From contig DYJB01000154.1 in assembly GCA_020723365.1 (NCBI GenBank), forward strand, positions 1-6,491: 6,491 bases of DNA, read 5' to 3'. Shown here piece by piece: positions 1-4,619 of the stretch; position 1 is the stretch's first letter; every line of letters starts with the position of its first letter. The notes below the pieces were generated by a model. The model was not told the DNA's origin. It saw only the letters and a program-made list of their open reading frames with translations, and made no database searches. A program made the translations under genes and the position numbers. The DNA is from Candidatus Aquidulcis sp. (lineage in GTDB: Bacteria > Chloroflexota > Anaerolineae > Anaerolineales > E44-bin32).

Positions 1-141
1 GAAGGGCTGCGCCTGGCGCTCGAACTGGCCGCCGAGCTGCGCGCCCACGTCCAGGGCATCTACCTGATGCCGCCTTTCGGACGCTACGACCTGGCAGCTG
101 AGATCCTGGAAGCCATCAAGCGGACGGCCGCTTCGGCGTAG
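1..141 (+). CDS. C-terminal fragment of a homocysteine S-methyltransferase / methylenetetrahydrofolate reductase-like protein
   Basis: Only the last 46 codons are present; the gene starts outside the window, frame 1 is open from base 1, and TAG ends it at 139-141. The visible tail contains VQGIYLMPPFGRYDLAAEIL. This resembles the C-terminal end of the MTHFR domain in bifunctional YitJ-type proteins, where a final strand and helix of the flavin-binding TIM barrel read roughly GxYLMPPFGRYxLA. In that family the enzyme reduces 5,10-methylenetetrahydrofolate and the N-terminal half methylates homocysteine in the cytosol. The assignment rests on this motif alone, and whether the N-terminal methyltransferase half exists cannot be seen. 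A stand-alone MetF or another TIM-barrel protein remains possible. The next gene starts 37 bases after the stop on the same strand, which suggests co-transcription. Confidence 0.65.
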   Translation, partial: EGLRLALELAAELRAHVQGIYLMPPFGRYDLAAEILEAIKRTAASA

Positions 142-178
142 GCGAACCTGGAGAGACAGCTCAAGCATTGAGGCGAAG

Positions 179-553
179 ATGAGCAGCGACCTGGCGAGCA
201 TGGAGTGCAAGCCGTGCAAGGGCGGCATACCGCCGATGGCCGAGCCCGAACTCTCCGAGTGGTTGCACCGACTCGGAGGCGGCTGGCGGCTCGTCGAAGG
301 ACATCACCTGGAGAAGGCCTACCGCTTCAAGGACTTCCGCCAGGCATTGGCCTTCACCAACCGCGTGGGCGAGCTGTCCGAGTCTGTCGGCCACCACCCC
401 GACATCCACCTGGCGTGGGGCAAGGTGGGGGTGACGGTGTGGACGCATAAGATCGGCGGGTTGAGCGAGACGGACTTCGTCTTCGCTGCCCACTGCGACG
501 CGCTGGCGCAGGCCGCCAGCAGCTACGACCAGCGACACGCAGCCGGCGGCTAG
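179..553 (+). CDS. Pterin-4a-carbinolamine dehydratase (PCD/DCoH family)
   Basis: This is a 124-residue cytosolic protein, about the usual family length. PCD dehydrates 4a-hydroxytetrahydropterin to quinonoid dihydropterin in pterin recycling; in bacteria lacking phenylalanine hydroxylase a role in folate or molybdopterin metabolism has been proposed. The family core is complete: His72-His73-Pro74, Trp80, WTH at 88-90, and GGLSETDF at 93-100. The spacing His72/His73, His90 and Asp99 reproduces that of the known catalytic residues His61, His62, His79 and Asp88 of rat DCoH. The N-terminus carries CKPCKGGIPP (residues 10-19), an extension common in bacterial members. The ATG at 179 follows GAGG (170-173) by five bases; the in-frame ATG at 200 would still keep the CKPCKGG motif. 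It sits 37 bases after the folate-enzyme fragment on the same strand, so a shared one-carbon/pterin transcript is plausible. No odd residues are seen. Confidence 0.93.
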   Translation: MSSDLASMECKPCKGGIPPMAEPELSEWLHRLGGGWRLVEGHHLEKAYRFKDFRQALAFTNRVGELSESVGHHPDIHLAWGKVGVTVWTHKIGGLSETDFVFAAHCDALAQAASSYDQRHAAGG

Positions 554-572
554 CTGCTAGCCGCCAGCTGCG
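538..572. terminator. Inverted repeat over the PCD stop codon, possible bidirectional terminator
   Basis: GGCGGCTAG (545-553) and CTAGCCGCC (557-565) are perfect reverse complements around a three-base loop. Beyond a single C/A mismatch (544/566) the pairing continues for six more base pairs out to 538 and 572. The TAG stop of the dehydratase forms the inner end of the left arm. The next gene (ending at 624) converges on this point, so a hairpin acting in both directions would make sense. Neither side has a T-run, so it is not a canonical intrinsic terminator and could instead protect the 3' end of the mRNA. Confidence 0.5.
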
Positions 573-623
573 GATCGCCTCTCGCCCCTTGCCCCTTCCC
601 GGGCTCAATCCGCTCGCATGCCC

Positions 624-1364
624 TCAGGTCAGGTGGACCTCGAAGAAGCTGCGGCGCATGTGTCCGGCCAGCAAGCGCACCTCGGGGTGCGCCCGGGCGA
701 AGGCCTCCAGACGAGGCCCGTGCGGCCCCAGGACGATCCCGTTCAGCCACGCTGGTGTGACATCGAACTCGGCATTCAGGGGCAGCGCGTCTCCGCACTG
801 GAAGATCCAGCCGTCGCCGGTCTGGATGGCGACACCGCAGTGGCCGCGGGTATGTCCGAAAAGGGGAACAAGATACAGTCGAGGCGTGAAGGGCAGGCGG
901 ATGGCACCGAAGCCGAACCAGTCGGCGTCGATCTGCTCATAGAGTCGCCACGCCGGGTCGTGGGCAGCGTCGAACCGATCGTAGGCCAGCTCGATCCACG
1001 AACGAGGGCGCAGGAACGCTTCATGCTCAAGGCGGTGGACGTGGATCTGAGCATGAGGGAAATCCGGCAGCCCTCCGGCGTGGTCGAAATGCAGGTGGGT
1101 TAGGACGATGTGGCGTACGTCGCCGGCGGCAATGCCTCGCCGCGCCAGCTGGCGCACGGCGGTTGTCTCCGGATCACGCCGCAAGCCGAAATCGAGGGCG
1201 AACAGGCGCACGATCCAGTAGGGGTGCTCGTGGTCGTGCAGGCCGACGCCGGTGTCCACCAGCACGACGCCCTGATCGGTGTCGACCGCCAGGCACGTCC
1301 CGCCCACCTCCCAGCGCGGAAACCAGGGCCGCATCGGCGCACAGTCCATGGCAAGGATGCTCAT
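624..1364 (-). CDS. Metallo-beta-lactamase-fold hydrolase (lactonase/glyoxalase II-like)
   Basis: This is a 246-residue protein with no signal peptide, so probably cytosolic. The dinuclear metal site is readable: THLHFDHAGG gives His90, His92, Asp94 and His95; GHTRGH at 170-175 supplies the next His; CGDA gives Asp192; and AGH near the end gives His235. The opening (CAPMRPW, then EVGGTCLAVDTDQGVVLVDTG) and the VRHIVLTH segment resemble the broad MBL family that includes AttM/AiiA N-acyl-homoserine lactonases. The substrate cannot be read from sequence. The chosen ATG (1364-1362) places the MRP motif about ten residues in, as usual for the family, and is preceded by GGCGGAAG. The frame stays open to an ATG at 1484, but those 40 extra residues are Arg/Pro-rich and look unconserved. 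It lies 153 bases downstream of the RTX-repeat gene on the same strand, so it may be the last gene of that transcript or have its own promoter. Confidence 0.9.
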   Translation of the reverse strand: MSILAMDCAPMRPWFPRWEVGGTCLAVDTDQGVVLVDTGVGLHDHEHPYWIVRLFALDFGLRRDPETTAVRQLARRGIAAGDVRHIVLTHLHFDHAGGLPDFPHAQIHVHRLEHEAFLRPRSWIELAYDRFDAAHDPAWRLYEQIDADWFGFGAIRLPFTPRLYLVPLFGHTRGHCGVAIQTGDGWIFQCGDALPLNAEFDVTPAWLNGIVLGPHGPRLEAFARAHPEVRLLAGHMRRSFFEVHLT

Positions 1365-1517
1365 GGCCGACGGCTTCCGCCAGGCGGACAGCCTCCTCTC
1401 CCATCGGCGGGTCGGGGGATCTTCGCTGCCCAACAGGAGGCTATGCCCGCGCGGCTGACCGCTGGTTGACGGGTGCAACGGCATGGGCTGAGAAAGGGGA
1501 GTGGGGCTCGCGCCGAC

Positions 1518-1979
1518 TCAGGGAATGTCGTAGGTCGTTTCGCAGCTCTGGGCCGTGTCCGTGCCTGAGCCGCCGTAGCAGATGTCATTGGCCTGGTTGC
1601 CGTCCAGCGCATCGTCTCCGCCGCCGCCCACCAGCACGTCATTGCCCTGGTTGCCCTGAAGGTCGTCGTTGCCGCCGCCGGACACGATGCAGTCATTCCC
1701 CTGCCGGCCGCGGATGGTATCGGCTCCCGCGCTTCCCAGGATCAGTTCACTGGCGGCGGTGCCATCGAAGGTCCCGCTGCCGACGGTCAGCGTTGTCAGC
1801 CCGGCAGCGATCGAGGCGCACTCCGGCGGCGCCAGCTGCCGGACTGTAACCGGGTGATTGCTGACACCGATGCGCGTCGCCGGCACGGAGTTGGCGGCCG
1901 CCATGGCCGTGACGGCGCCCAGCGCCGTCAGGCTCAGGACCATAACCGCCAGTCCGCGGGCCGGCCGGAGCGCTCTCAT
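1518..1979 (-). CDS. Secreted protein with SipW-type signal peptide and seven RTX-like nonapeptide repeats
   Basis: This is a 153-residue exported protein. Residues 1-29 form a signal peptide: a basic start (MRALRPARG), a hydrophobic core (about 10-26), then AAANSVPAT at 27-35. Residues 82-144 hold seven consecutive nine-residue units (starting at 82, 91, 100, 109, 118, 127 and 136) of the pattern GGxGxDxxx, all with Asp at position six. In hemolysin-type repeats this pattern builds a calcium-binding parallel beta-roll, and folding outside the cell on meeting Ca2+ is the known behaviour of that class. Four cysteines (54, 97, 134, 146) could form disulfides, which is unusual for classical type I-secreted RTX proteins; the N-terminal signal also argues for Sec export. 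The start ATG overlaps the peptidase stop as ATGA (1979-1976), implying translational coupling. The signal motif matches the other small secreted protein (3693-4049) at the same residue numbers, which suggests it is a substrate of the adjacent peptidase. Its exact function is unknown. Confidence 0.82.
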   Translation of the reverse strand: MRALRPARGLAVMVLSLTALGAVTAMAAANSVPATRIGVSNHPVTVRQLAPPECASIAAGLTTLTVGSGTFDGTAASELILGSAGADTIRGRQGNDCIVSGGGNDDLQGNQGNDVLVGGGGDDALDGNQANDICYGGSGTDTAQSCETTYDIP

Positions 1980-3613
1980 GCGCCTGGCTCCCGGTGGTCG
2001 TCTGTCGAAACGGGCTTCCCAGCCTGCTCAGAGGTCGGCGCGATCGCTTCAACCGTCGGAACAGGTGCTTCGGGCACCGCCAGCCGGAAGGCGTACAACG
2101 TCTCGCCCGTGGGCACGAAGAAGTCGTAGGCCGCTTCCTTCGCCACCCAGTGGATCAGCCGGCCGTGCTTCTCGGCCACGCGCGCCAGGTCGTCCAGGCT
2201 GGCGACGTCGACGGTCGCCCCGCCGATCTCGAACGCCTGCGGTCGCATGGCCACCAGCTGGGCACCATACTTGAGCTGGATGGCGACAAGCGGGTCGCGG
2301 CGCACGGAGCGCAGGTAGATCCACGTCAGCAGCCCGAGCCCGCCCACTCCGAGCAGCAGCAGAACACCCGAGATCCAACGAGCGGCACGCACGGTCGGCG
2401 AGACGCCGAGGATCGTCAGGCGGTTGGGGGCCGGAACGGTCGTCTCGACGGCCGCATCCTTGCGCGGCGCCAGTGGATCGCCCTCCCCCAGGGCCGGATC
2501 CTGCGGCGCCAGCTGGAGCTGCAGGTCGTCGATCATGAACTTGAGCTCAGGTTCGAAGGTGGTGGTCAGCGGCAGACCGGCCACCACCCCCTCCACCTGC
2601 ACCACGGGCTGCACGGATACGGTGTAGTAGGGCCGGGTGACCCCCGTGCGCTCTTCGAGCGCCTCCAGGTAGCCGGAGATCACGCCCAGGTTGAGGATCC
2701 CGCTCGCCCGGGCCGTCGCCCCCTCGAAGGGCTGCGGCTCCTGGAGCACCAGACGGCGTGTCCAACCATTGATGTCGCTCACCTCGACCGCCAGCGACGT
2801 GGTCCCGGTGATCGACGACGGCGAGTCGGAGGTGAAGGAGTAGTCGAAGGCCAGGCTCAAGCGCCGGGTGAGCTTGAGGTAGGTCGGCTGCCCGGTCCGC
2901 AGCACGGAGTCCCCGAACACCTCGCTCGGGACGCGCCCGCTGTACTGGAAGGCGCCGCTGTGCGCGTACGGATAGACCCTATCGGCGGCCCGGCTCAACG
3001 GGCGAGACCAGGCCGGCAGGGCCAGCAGGAATCCCAGCAGGGCCATCAGGCCCAGCAGGAAGACGATGAACTGGAGGCTGGAGGCGCTCTCCGCCCAGCC
3101 GCTCAGCCAGGTATCCACCCGGCCGGGCGGGCCCTTGGCGGGCGCCGAGTCACGCGAAGGCCAAACCATCGATACCACCAGAAAGCTGATCACCAGCGCC
3201 AGCAAGCCCATCACCGGCGGCAGTCGCAGCCAGGTTAGAAGCGATCCCACCCGGGGCAGATGGATCCACGCCTTGCCCAGGATCTCGCCGGGGGCAGGAT
3301 GGTACGAGTCGGTCCAGTCGTTGGCGTCGCCCTGCAGCGTGTAGGTCCCGTTGTCGGCCTCGAGGATGCGGTGGATCACCGGGCCGACGGTCGGGTGCTG
3401 GTAGGTGACGATGTCGCCCACCTGGTAGCTTTCGGCGGAGCGGGCGATCACCAGGTCGCCTCGGCGCAGCGTCGGCTCCATCGAGGCGCCGGCCACGATG
3501 ACGTAGGCGGAACGGCCGCCGGCCACCGTCGGGGCGAAGGTCAGCCAGAAGGCCCCCATCGCCACGACGAGCAGCGCCGTCCACAATCCTGTCCGCCACG
3601 GGCTGCGTGCCAT
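1976..3613 (-). CDS. SipW-type signal peptidase I fused to a DUF5305 membrane domain
   Basis: This is a 545-residue membrane protein. A first membrane segment (about 10-30) leads into a signal peptidase I domain (about 30-125). It has the serine box GASMEPTLRRGDLVI with Ser44, VGDIVTYQHP, then VIHRI with His81 where the common bacterial enzymes have Lys, and GDANDWTDS with Asp96/Asp102. A Ser-His pair is the mark of the SipW/archaeal/ER-type class. Segments follow at about 134-151 and 180-199. An outside domain (about 215-370: YSGRVPSEVFG, YLKLTRRLSLAFDYSF, GWTRRLVL, TRPYYTVSVQPVV) matches the DUF5305 pattern as I know it. A fourth segment (about 414-434) precedes a cytosolic tail (DPLVAIQLKYG to GETLYAFRL). 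Positive charges before segment 1, between 2 and 3, and after 4 agree with this topology. The ATG at 3613 has GGAGG five bases upstream (3623-3619); a TTG at 3628 would place that site inside the gene and is rejected. SipW enzymes are usually about 190 residues, so the fusion is the oddity. The gene lies between two genes encoding likely substrates. Confidence 0.88.
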   Translation of the reverse strand: MARSPWRTGLWTALLVVAMGAFWLTFAPTVAGGRSAYVIVAGASMEPTLRRGDLVIARSAESYQVGDIVTYQHPTVGPVIHRILEADNGTYTLQGDANDWTDSYHPAPGEILGKAWIHLPRVGSLLTWLRLPPVMGLLALVISFLVVSMVWPSRDSAPAKGPPGRVDTWLSGWAESASSLQFIVFLLGLMALLGFLLALPAWSRPLSRAADRVYPYAHSGAFQYSGRVPSEVFGDSVLRTGQPTYLKLTRRLSLAFDYSFTSDSPSSITGTTSLAVEVSDINGWTRRLVLQEPQPFEGATARASGILNLGVISGYLEALEERTGVTRPYYTVSVQPVVQVEGVVAGLPLTTTFEPELKFMIDDLQLQLAPQDPALGEGDPLAPRKDAAVETTVPAPNRLTILGVSPTVRAARWISGVLLLLGVGGLGLLTWIYLRSVRRDPLVAIQLKYGAQLVAMRPQAFEIGGATVDVASLDDLARVAEKHGRLIHWVAKEAAYDFFVPTGETLYAFRLAVPEAPVPTVEAIAPTSEQAGKPVSTDDHREPGA

Positions 3614-3618
3614 TGCGC

Positions 3619-3623
3619 CCTCC
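3619..3623 (-). promoter_or_regulatory. Ribosome binding site deciding the signal peptidase start
   Basis: On the minus strand GGAGG is followed by five bases (GCGCA) and the ATG at 3613-3611. This spacing selects the internal ATG over the TTG at 3628-3626, which lies upstream of the site. Confidence 0.75.
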
Positions 3624-3629
3624 GGCAAG

Positions 3630-3664
3630 TGGCGAGACCCGGCCCGTTCGGCGGGGTCTCGCCA
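3630..3664 (-). repeat. Hairpin between the small secreted protein gene and the signal peptidase gene
   Basis: TGGCGAGACCC (3630-3640) and GGGTCTCGCCA (3654-3664) are perfect 11-base reverse complements. After a G/G mismatch, three further pairs (3642-3644 with 3650-3652) close a five-base loop. It lies 28 bases after the stop of the upstream minus-strand gene and ends just before the peptidase ribosome binding site. No T-run follows on the minus strand, so complete termination is unlikely. An mRNA stabiliser or partial terminator that gives more of the upstream secreted protein than of the peptidase would fit the layout; that role is inference. Confidence 0.6.
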
Positions 3665-3692
3665 TCTTATCCGAAGACGGGCTCCGATGCGA

Positions 3693-4049
3693 CTACTCGG
3701 CGGCGACGACGCGCAGGCTCGCCGCCGTCAGCGCCGGCTGCGAAACGGCGCAGGTCACCGAACCGGCGGCGTTGACGCAGGTGGACCAGGTCGCCCCATC
3801 CATCGTGATGCGCACGTCGCCGGCCGAGACCGGGAGGATATCAAACGTCACGGTCTGGATGTTGGCCGGGTTGGCGGCATTCAGCGCGTAGTGGATGTTG
3901 CTGATGTCGTAGCCGCTGATGGCTCCCGACCCGTCGCCGGCGGACGAGGCCGGCACGGTGTTGGCGGCGGCGAAGCCGTACACGGCCACCGACAGGATGA
4001 GGACCAGCATAATGGCGAAGAGAGTCCTCGGGCGGAGAAGATGGATCAT
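3693..4049 (-). CDS. Small secreted protein with SipW-type signal peptide
   Basis: This is a 118-residue protein that I cannot assign to a named functional family. Residues 1-29 are a clear signal peptide: basic MIHLLRPR, a hydrophobic stretch (about 9-26), then AAANTVPAS at 27-35. The mature part of about 89 residues is rich in small and beta-prone residues, begins GDGSGAISGYDISNIHYAL (38-56), continues with PANIQTVTFDI, and has two cysteines (91 and 100) placed for one disulfide near the C-terminus. That layout resembles small beta-sandwich proteins of the TasA/camelysin-like, SipW-dependent type, though similarity beyond the signal is only impressionistic. The ATG at 4049 has a perfect AAGGAGG site five bases upstream, the strongest in the window, which suggests abundant synthesis. 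It is the first gene of the minus-strand cassette, with the peptidase next, so it is probably a substrate. A pilin-like or matrix fibre subunit is possible but unproven. Confidence 0.8.
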   Translation of the reverse strand: MIHLLRPRTLFAIMLVLILSVAVYGFAAANTVPASSAGDGSGAISGYDISNIHYALNAANPANIQTVTFDILPVSAGDVRITMDGATWSTCVNAAGSVTCAVSQPALTAASLRVVAAE

Positions 4050-4054
4050 GGCGT

Positions 4055-4061
4055 CCTCCTT
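4055..4061 (-). promoter_or_regulatory. Strong ribosome binding site of the small secreted protein
   Basis: AAGGAGG on the minus strand is complementary to the 16S rRNA tail and lies five bases before the ATG at 4049. It is the best Shine-Dalgarno match in the window and fixes the start. Confidence 0.85.
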
Positions 4062-4175
4062 GGTATGTATCCCGCCTGCACCTGCTCAGGCAGGGCAAGC
4101 TTCCGGTTTGGGCGCATTCCAGCGCCGACTTGATGCTACGCCAACGGGGCTTGTGGGAGCCTTTCAGTCGGCTTT

Positions 4176-4207
4176 CCGGCCCCCGGAGACTGTGAGCTCC
4201 GGGCCGG
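4176..4207. repeat. Imperfect inverted repeat upstream of the secretion cassette
   Basis: CCCGGAG (4182-4188) pairs with CTCCGGG (4197-4203) around an eight-base loop. After a two-base bulge (4180-4181), CCGG (4176-4179) pairs with CCGG (4204-4207). Neither side has a T-run. It lies about 130-160 bases upstream of the small secreted protein and could be an operator, a 5'-leader hairpin or chance in GC-rich DNA. Confidence 0.35.
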
Positions 4208-4359
4208 ACGGTGGCCAGGCTCATGTCAATGCAGGACGCCAGATATGGCCCCGGACGCCCCCTGAGGCCGGATATCTGTCAGCTTGCCGCCGGCTTGCAC
4301 TTGGCGGGGTTGCACGAAGCTTGCCGGGCCGCCGGGTGTCTCCGGCGCTCGCCGGGAGG

Positions 4360-4365
4360 TATAAT
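4360..4365 (+). promoter_or_regulatory. Perfect TATAAT -10 box upstream of the metG leader
   Basis: TATAAT stands in strongly GC-rich surroundings, 254 bases before the metG start. At 17-base spacing the -35 position (4337-4342) reads TGTCTC, a weak match. The predicted transcript would begin near 4372 and run into the hairpins and terminator at 4462-4560. Confidence 0.5.
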
Positions 4366-4385
4366 CCACCCTGAGGACGAACAGG

Positions 4386-4466
4386 ATGACGGGTCGGCCG
4401 ATGTCCATGCGCGGGCTGCCGGCGCCGGTGGAGCGAGGTCCATCGGTCCGGTGTGGCCGCGCCTGA
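4386..4466 (+). CDS. Possible 26-codon leader peptide with clustered Met codons
   Basis: ATG at 4386 has GAGGA (4373-4377) eight bases upstream and runs to TGA at 4464-4466. The peptide starts MTGRPMSMRG, with Met at 1, 6 and 8, which is suggestive in front of a methionyl-tRNA synthetase gene. The stop codon falls in the base of the long hairpin (4462-4529). Against it: it is short, the composition is ordinary for GC-rich DNA, the ribosome binding site would be almost at the 5' end of the predicted transcript, and a ribosome stalled at the Met codons would not reach the hairpin. It is an observation rather than an established gene. Confidence 0.18.
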   Translation: MTGRPMSMRGLPAPVERGPSVRCGRA

Positions 4467-4492
4467 CGGCGGCCGCGCCCCGGCAGCCAGCG

Positions 4493-4546
4493 CCGCCAGC
4501 CTCGGGCGCGGCCCCGGCGGCCGTCCAGGGCCCGCCGGCCTCGGGC
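4493..4546 (+). repeat. Direct repeat duplicating the left arm and loop of the terminator
   Basis: CCGCCAGCCTCGGGC (4493-4507) recurs as CCGCCGGCCTCGGGC (4532-4546), 14 of 15 identical. The second copy is the left arm and loop of the terminator. The first copy is a perfect complement (4493-4501) of the terminator's right arm (4544-4552), which the second copy pairs with only through one G-U. The two pairings exclude each other. Confidence 0.7.
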
Positions 4547-4560
4547 TGGCGGTTTTCGTT
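4532..4560 (+). terminator. Intrinsic terminator upstream of metG
   Basis: CCGCCGGCC (4532-4540) pairs over nine positions, one of them G-U, with GGCTGGCGG (4544-4552) around a three-base TCG. It is followed directly by TTTTCGTT (4553-4560). It would stop transcripts from the TATAAT at 4360 before metG. No gene on the plus strand ends upstream of it in the intergenic region, which points to attenuation or a small RNA. Confidence 0.72.
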
Positions 4561-4578
4561 CCGCCGCGAGCCGCATGC

Positions 4579-4584
4579 TACAAT
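4579..4584 (+). promoter_or_regulatory. TACAAT -10 box proximal to metG
   Basis: TACAAT matches five of six positions of TATAAT and lies 35 bases before the metG ATG. It would give a 5' leader of about 30 bases that includes the GAGGA site (4610-4614). The -35 region (about 4556-4561) overlaps the T-run of the upstream terminator and is not a good match. Confidence 0.5.
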
Positions 4585-4619
4585 CGCCGCGCTCCCCGCC
4601 CGGCGCCACGAGGAACTCG

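Larger units (their letters stand above)
4372..4560 (+). ncRNA. Candidate structured leader or small RNA upstream of metG
   Basis: A predicted transcript of about 185 bases is bounded by TATAAT (4360) and an intrinsic terminator (4532-4560). It contains a long hairpin: CCTGACGGC (4462-4470) with GCCGTC-C-AGG (4520-4529), and GGCCGCGCCC (4471-4480) with GGGCGCGGCC (4504-4513). It also holds two duplicated arm sequences that allow alternative pairing. I do not recognise a known RNA family: there is no T-box consensus and no SRP or RNase P core. It could be an attenuator controlling metG or an independent small RNA, since metG has a second -10 box after the terminator. Base pairing is seen directly; transcription is inferred. 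Confidence 0.4.
4050..4619. other. 570-base divergent intergenic region
   Basis: No conserved protein is encoded here. The left part (4062-4355) would contain the promoter of the minus-strand secretion cassette, but I see no convincing -35/-10 pair on that strand. It holds one hairpin (4176-4207) and a loose repeat of AGCTTGCCG (4281-4289 and 4318-4326). The right part (4360-4619) holds plus-strand signals pointing at metG: TATAAT, a possible leader ORF, two hairpins, an intrinsic terminator, a second -10 box and the metG ribosome binding site. No tRNA was found in it. Confidence 0.7.

Noticed and set aside
1365..1484. N-terminal extension of the MBL hydrolase to the ATG at 1484
   Set aside because: The added 40 residues are Arg/Pro-rich with no family resemblance, and the ATG at 1364 places the conserved MRP and VDTG motifs at the usual distance.
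1994..3238. Long plus-strand open frame of 414 codons opposite the signal peptidase
   Set aside because: It is a shadow of the minus-strand gene in GC-rich DNA: Arg/Gly/Gln-rich with no domains, while the other strand has a full signal peptidase signature.
3614..3628. TTG start five codons upstream of the signal peptidase ATG
   Set aside because: The strong GGAGG site (3623-3619) lies downstream of this TTG and at ideal spacing from the ATG at 3613.
4201..4229. Minus-strand TTGACA (4229-4224) as promoter of the secretion cassette
   Set aside because: At 16-18 base spacing the -10 position is all G/C, so no usable -10 box follows.
4369..4386. Hammerhead-like CTGAGGACGAA
   Set aside because: There is no stem II between the CTGANGA-like and GAA parts, and no cleavage-site partner; it only forms a short CCTG/CAGG hairpin.
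4445..4470. T-box-like string GGTGTGGCCGCG upstream of metG
   Set aside because: It departs from the T-box consensus, its UGGC would not pair with the ACCA end expected for tRNA-Met, and no specifier stem I was found.
4575..4619. Upstream in-frame ATG for metG
   Set aside because: It lacks a ribosome binding site, overlaps the TACAAT box, and the extra 15 residues are not part of the family; ATG 4620 has GAGGA at five bases.
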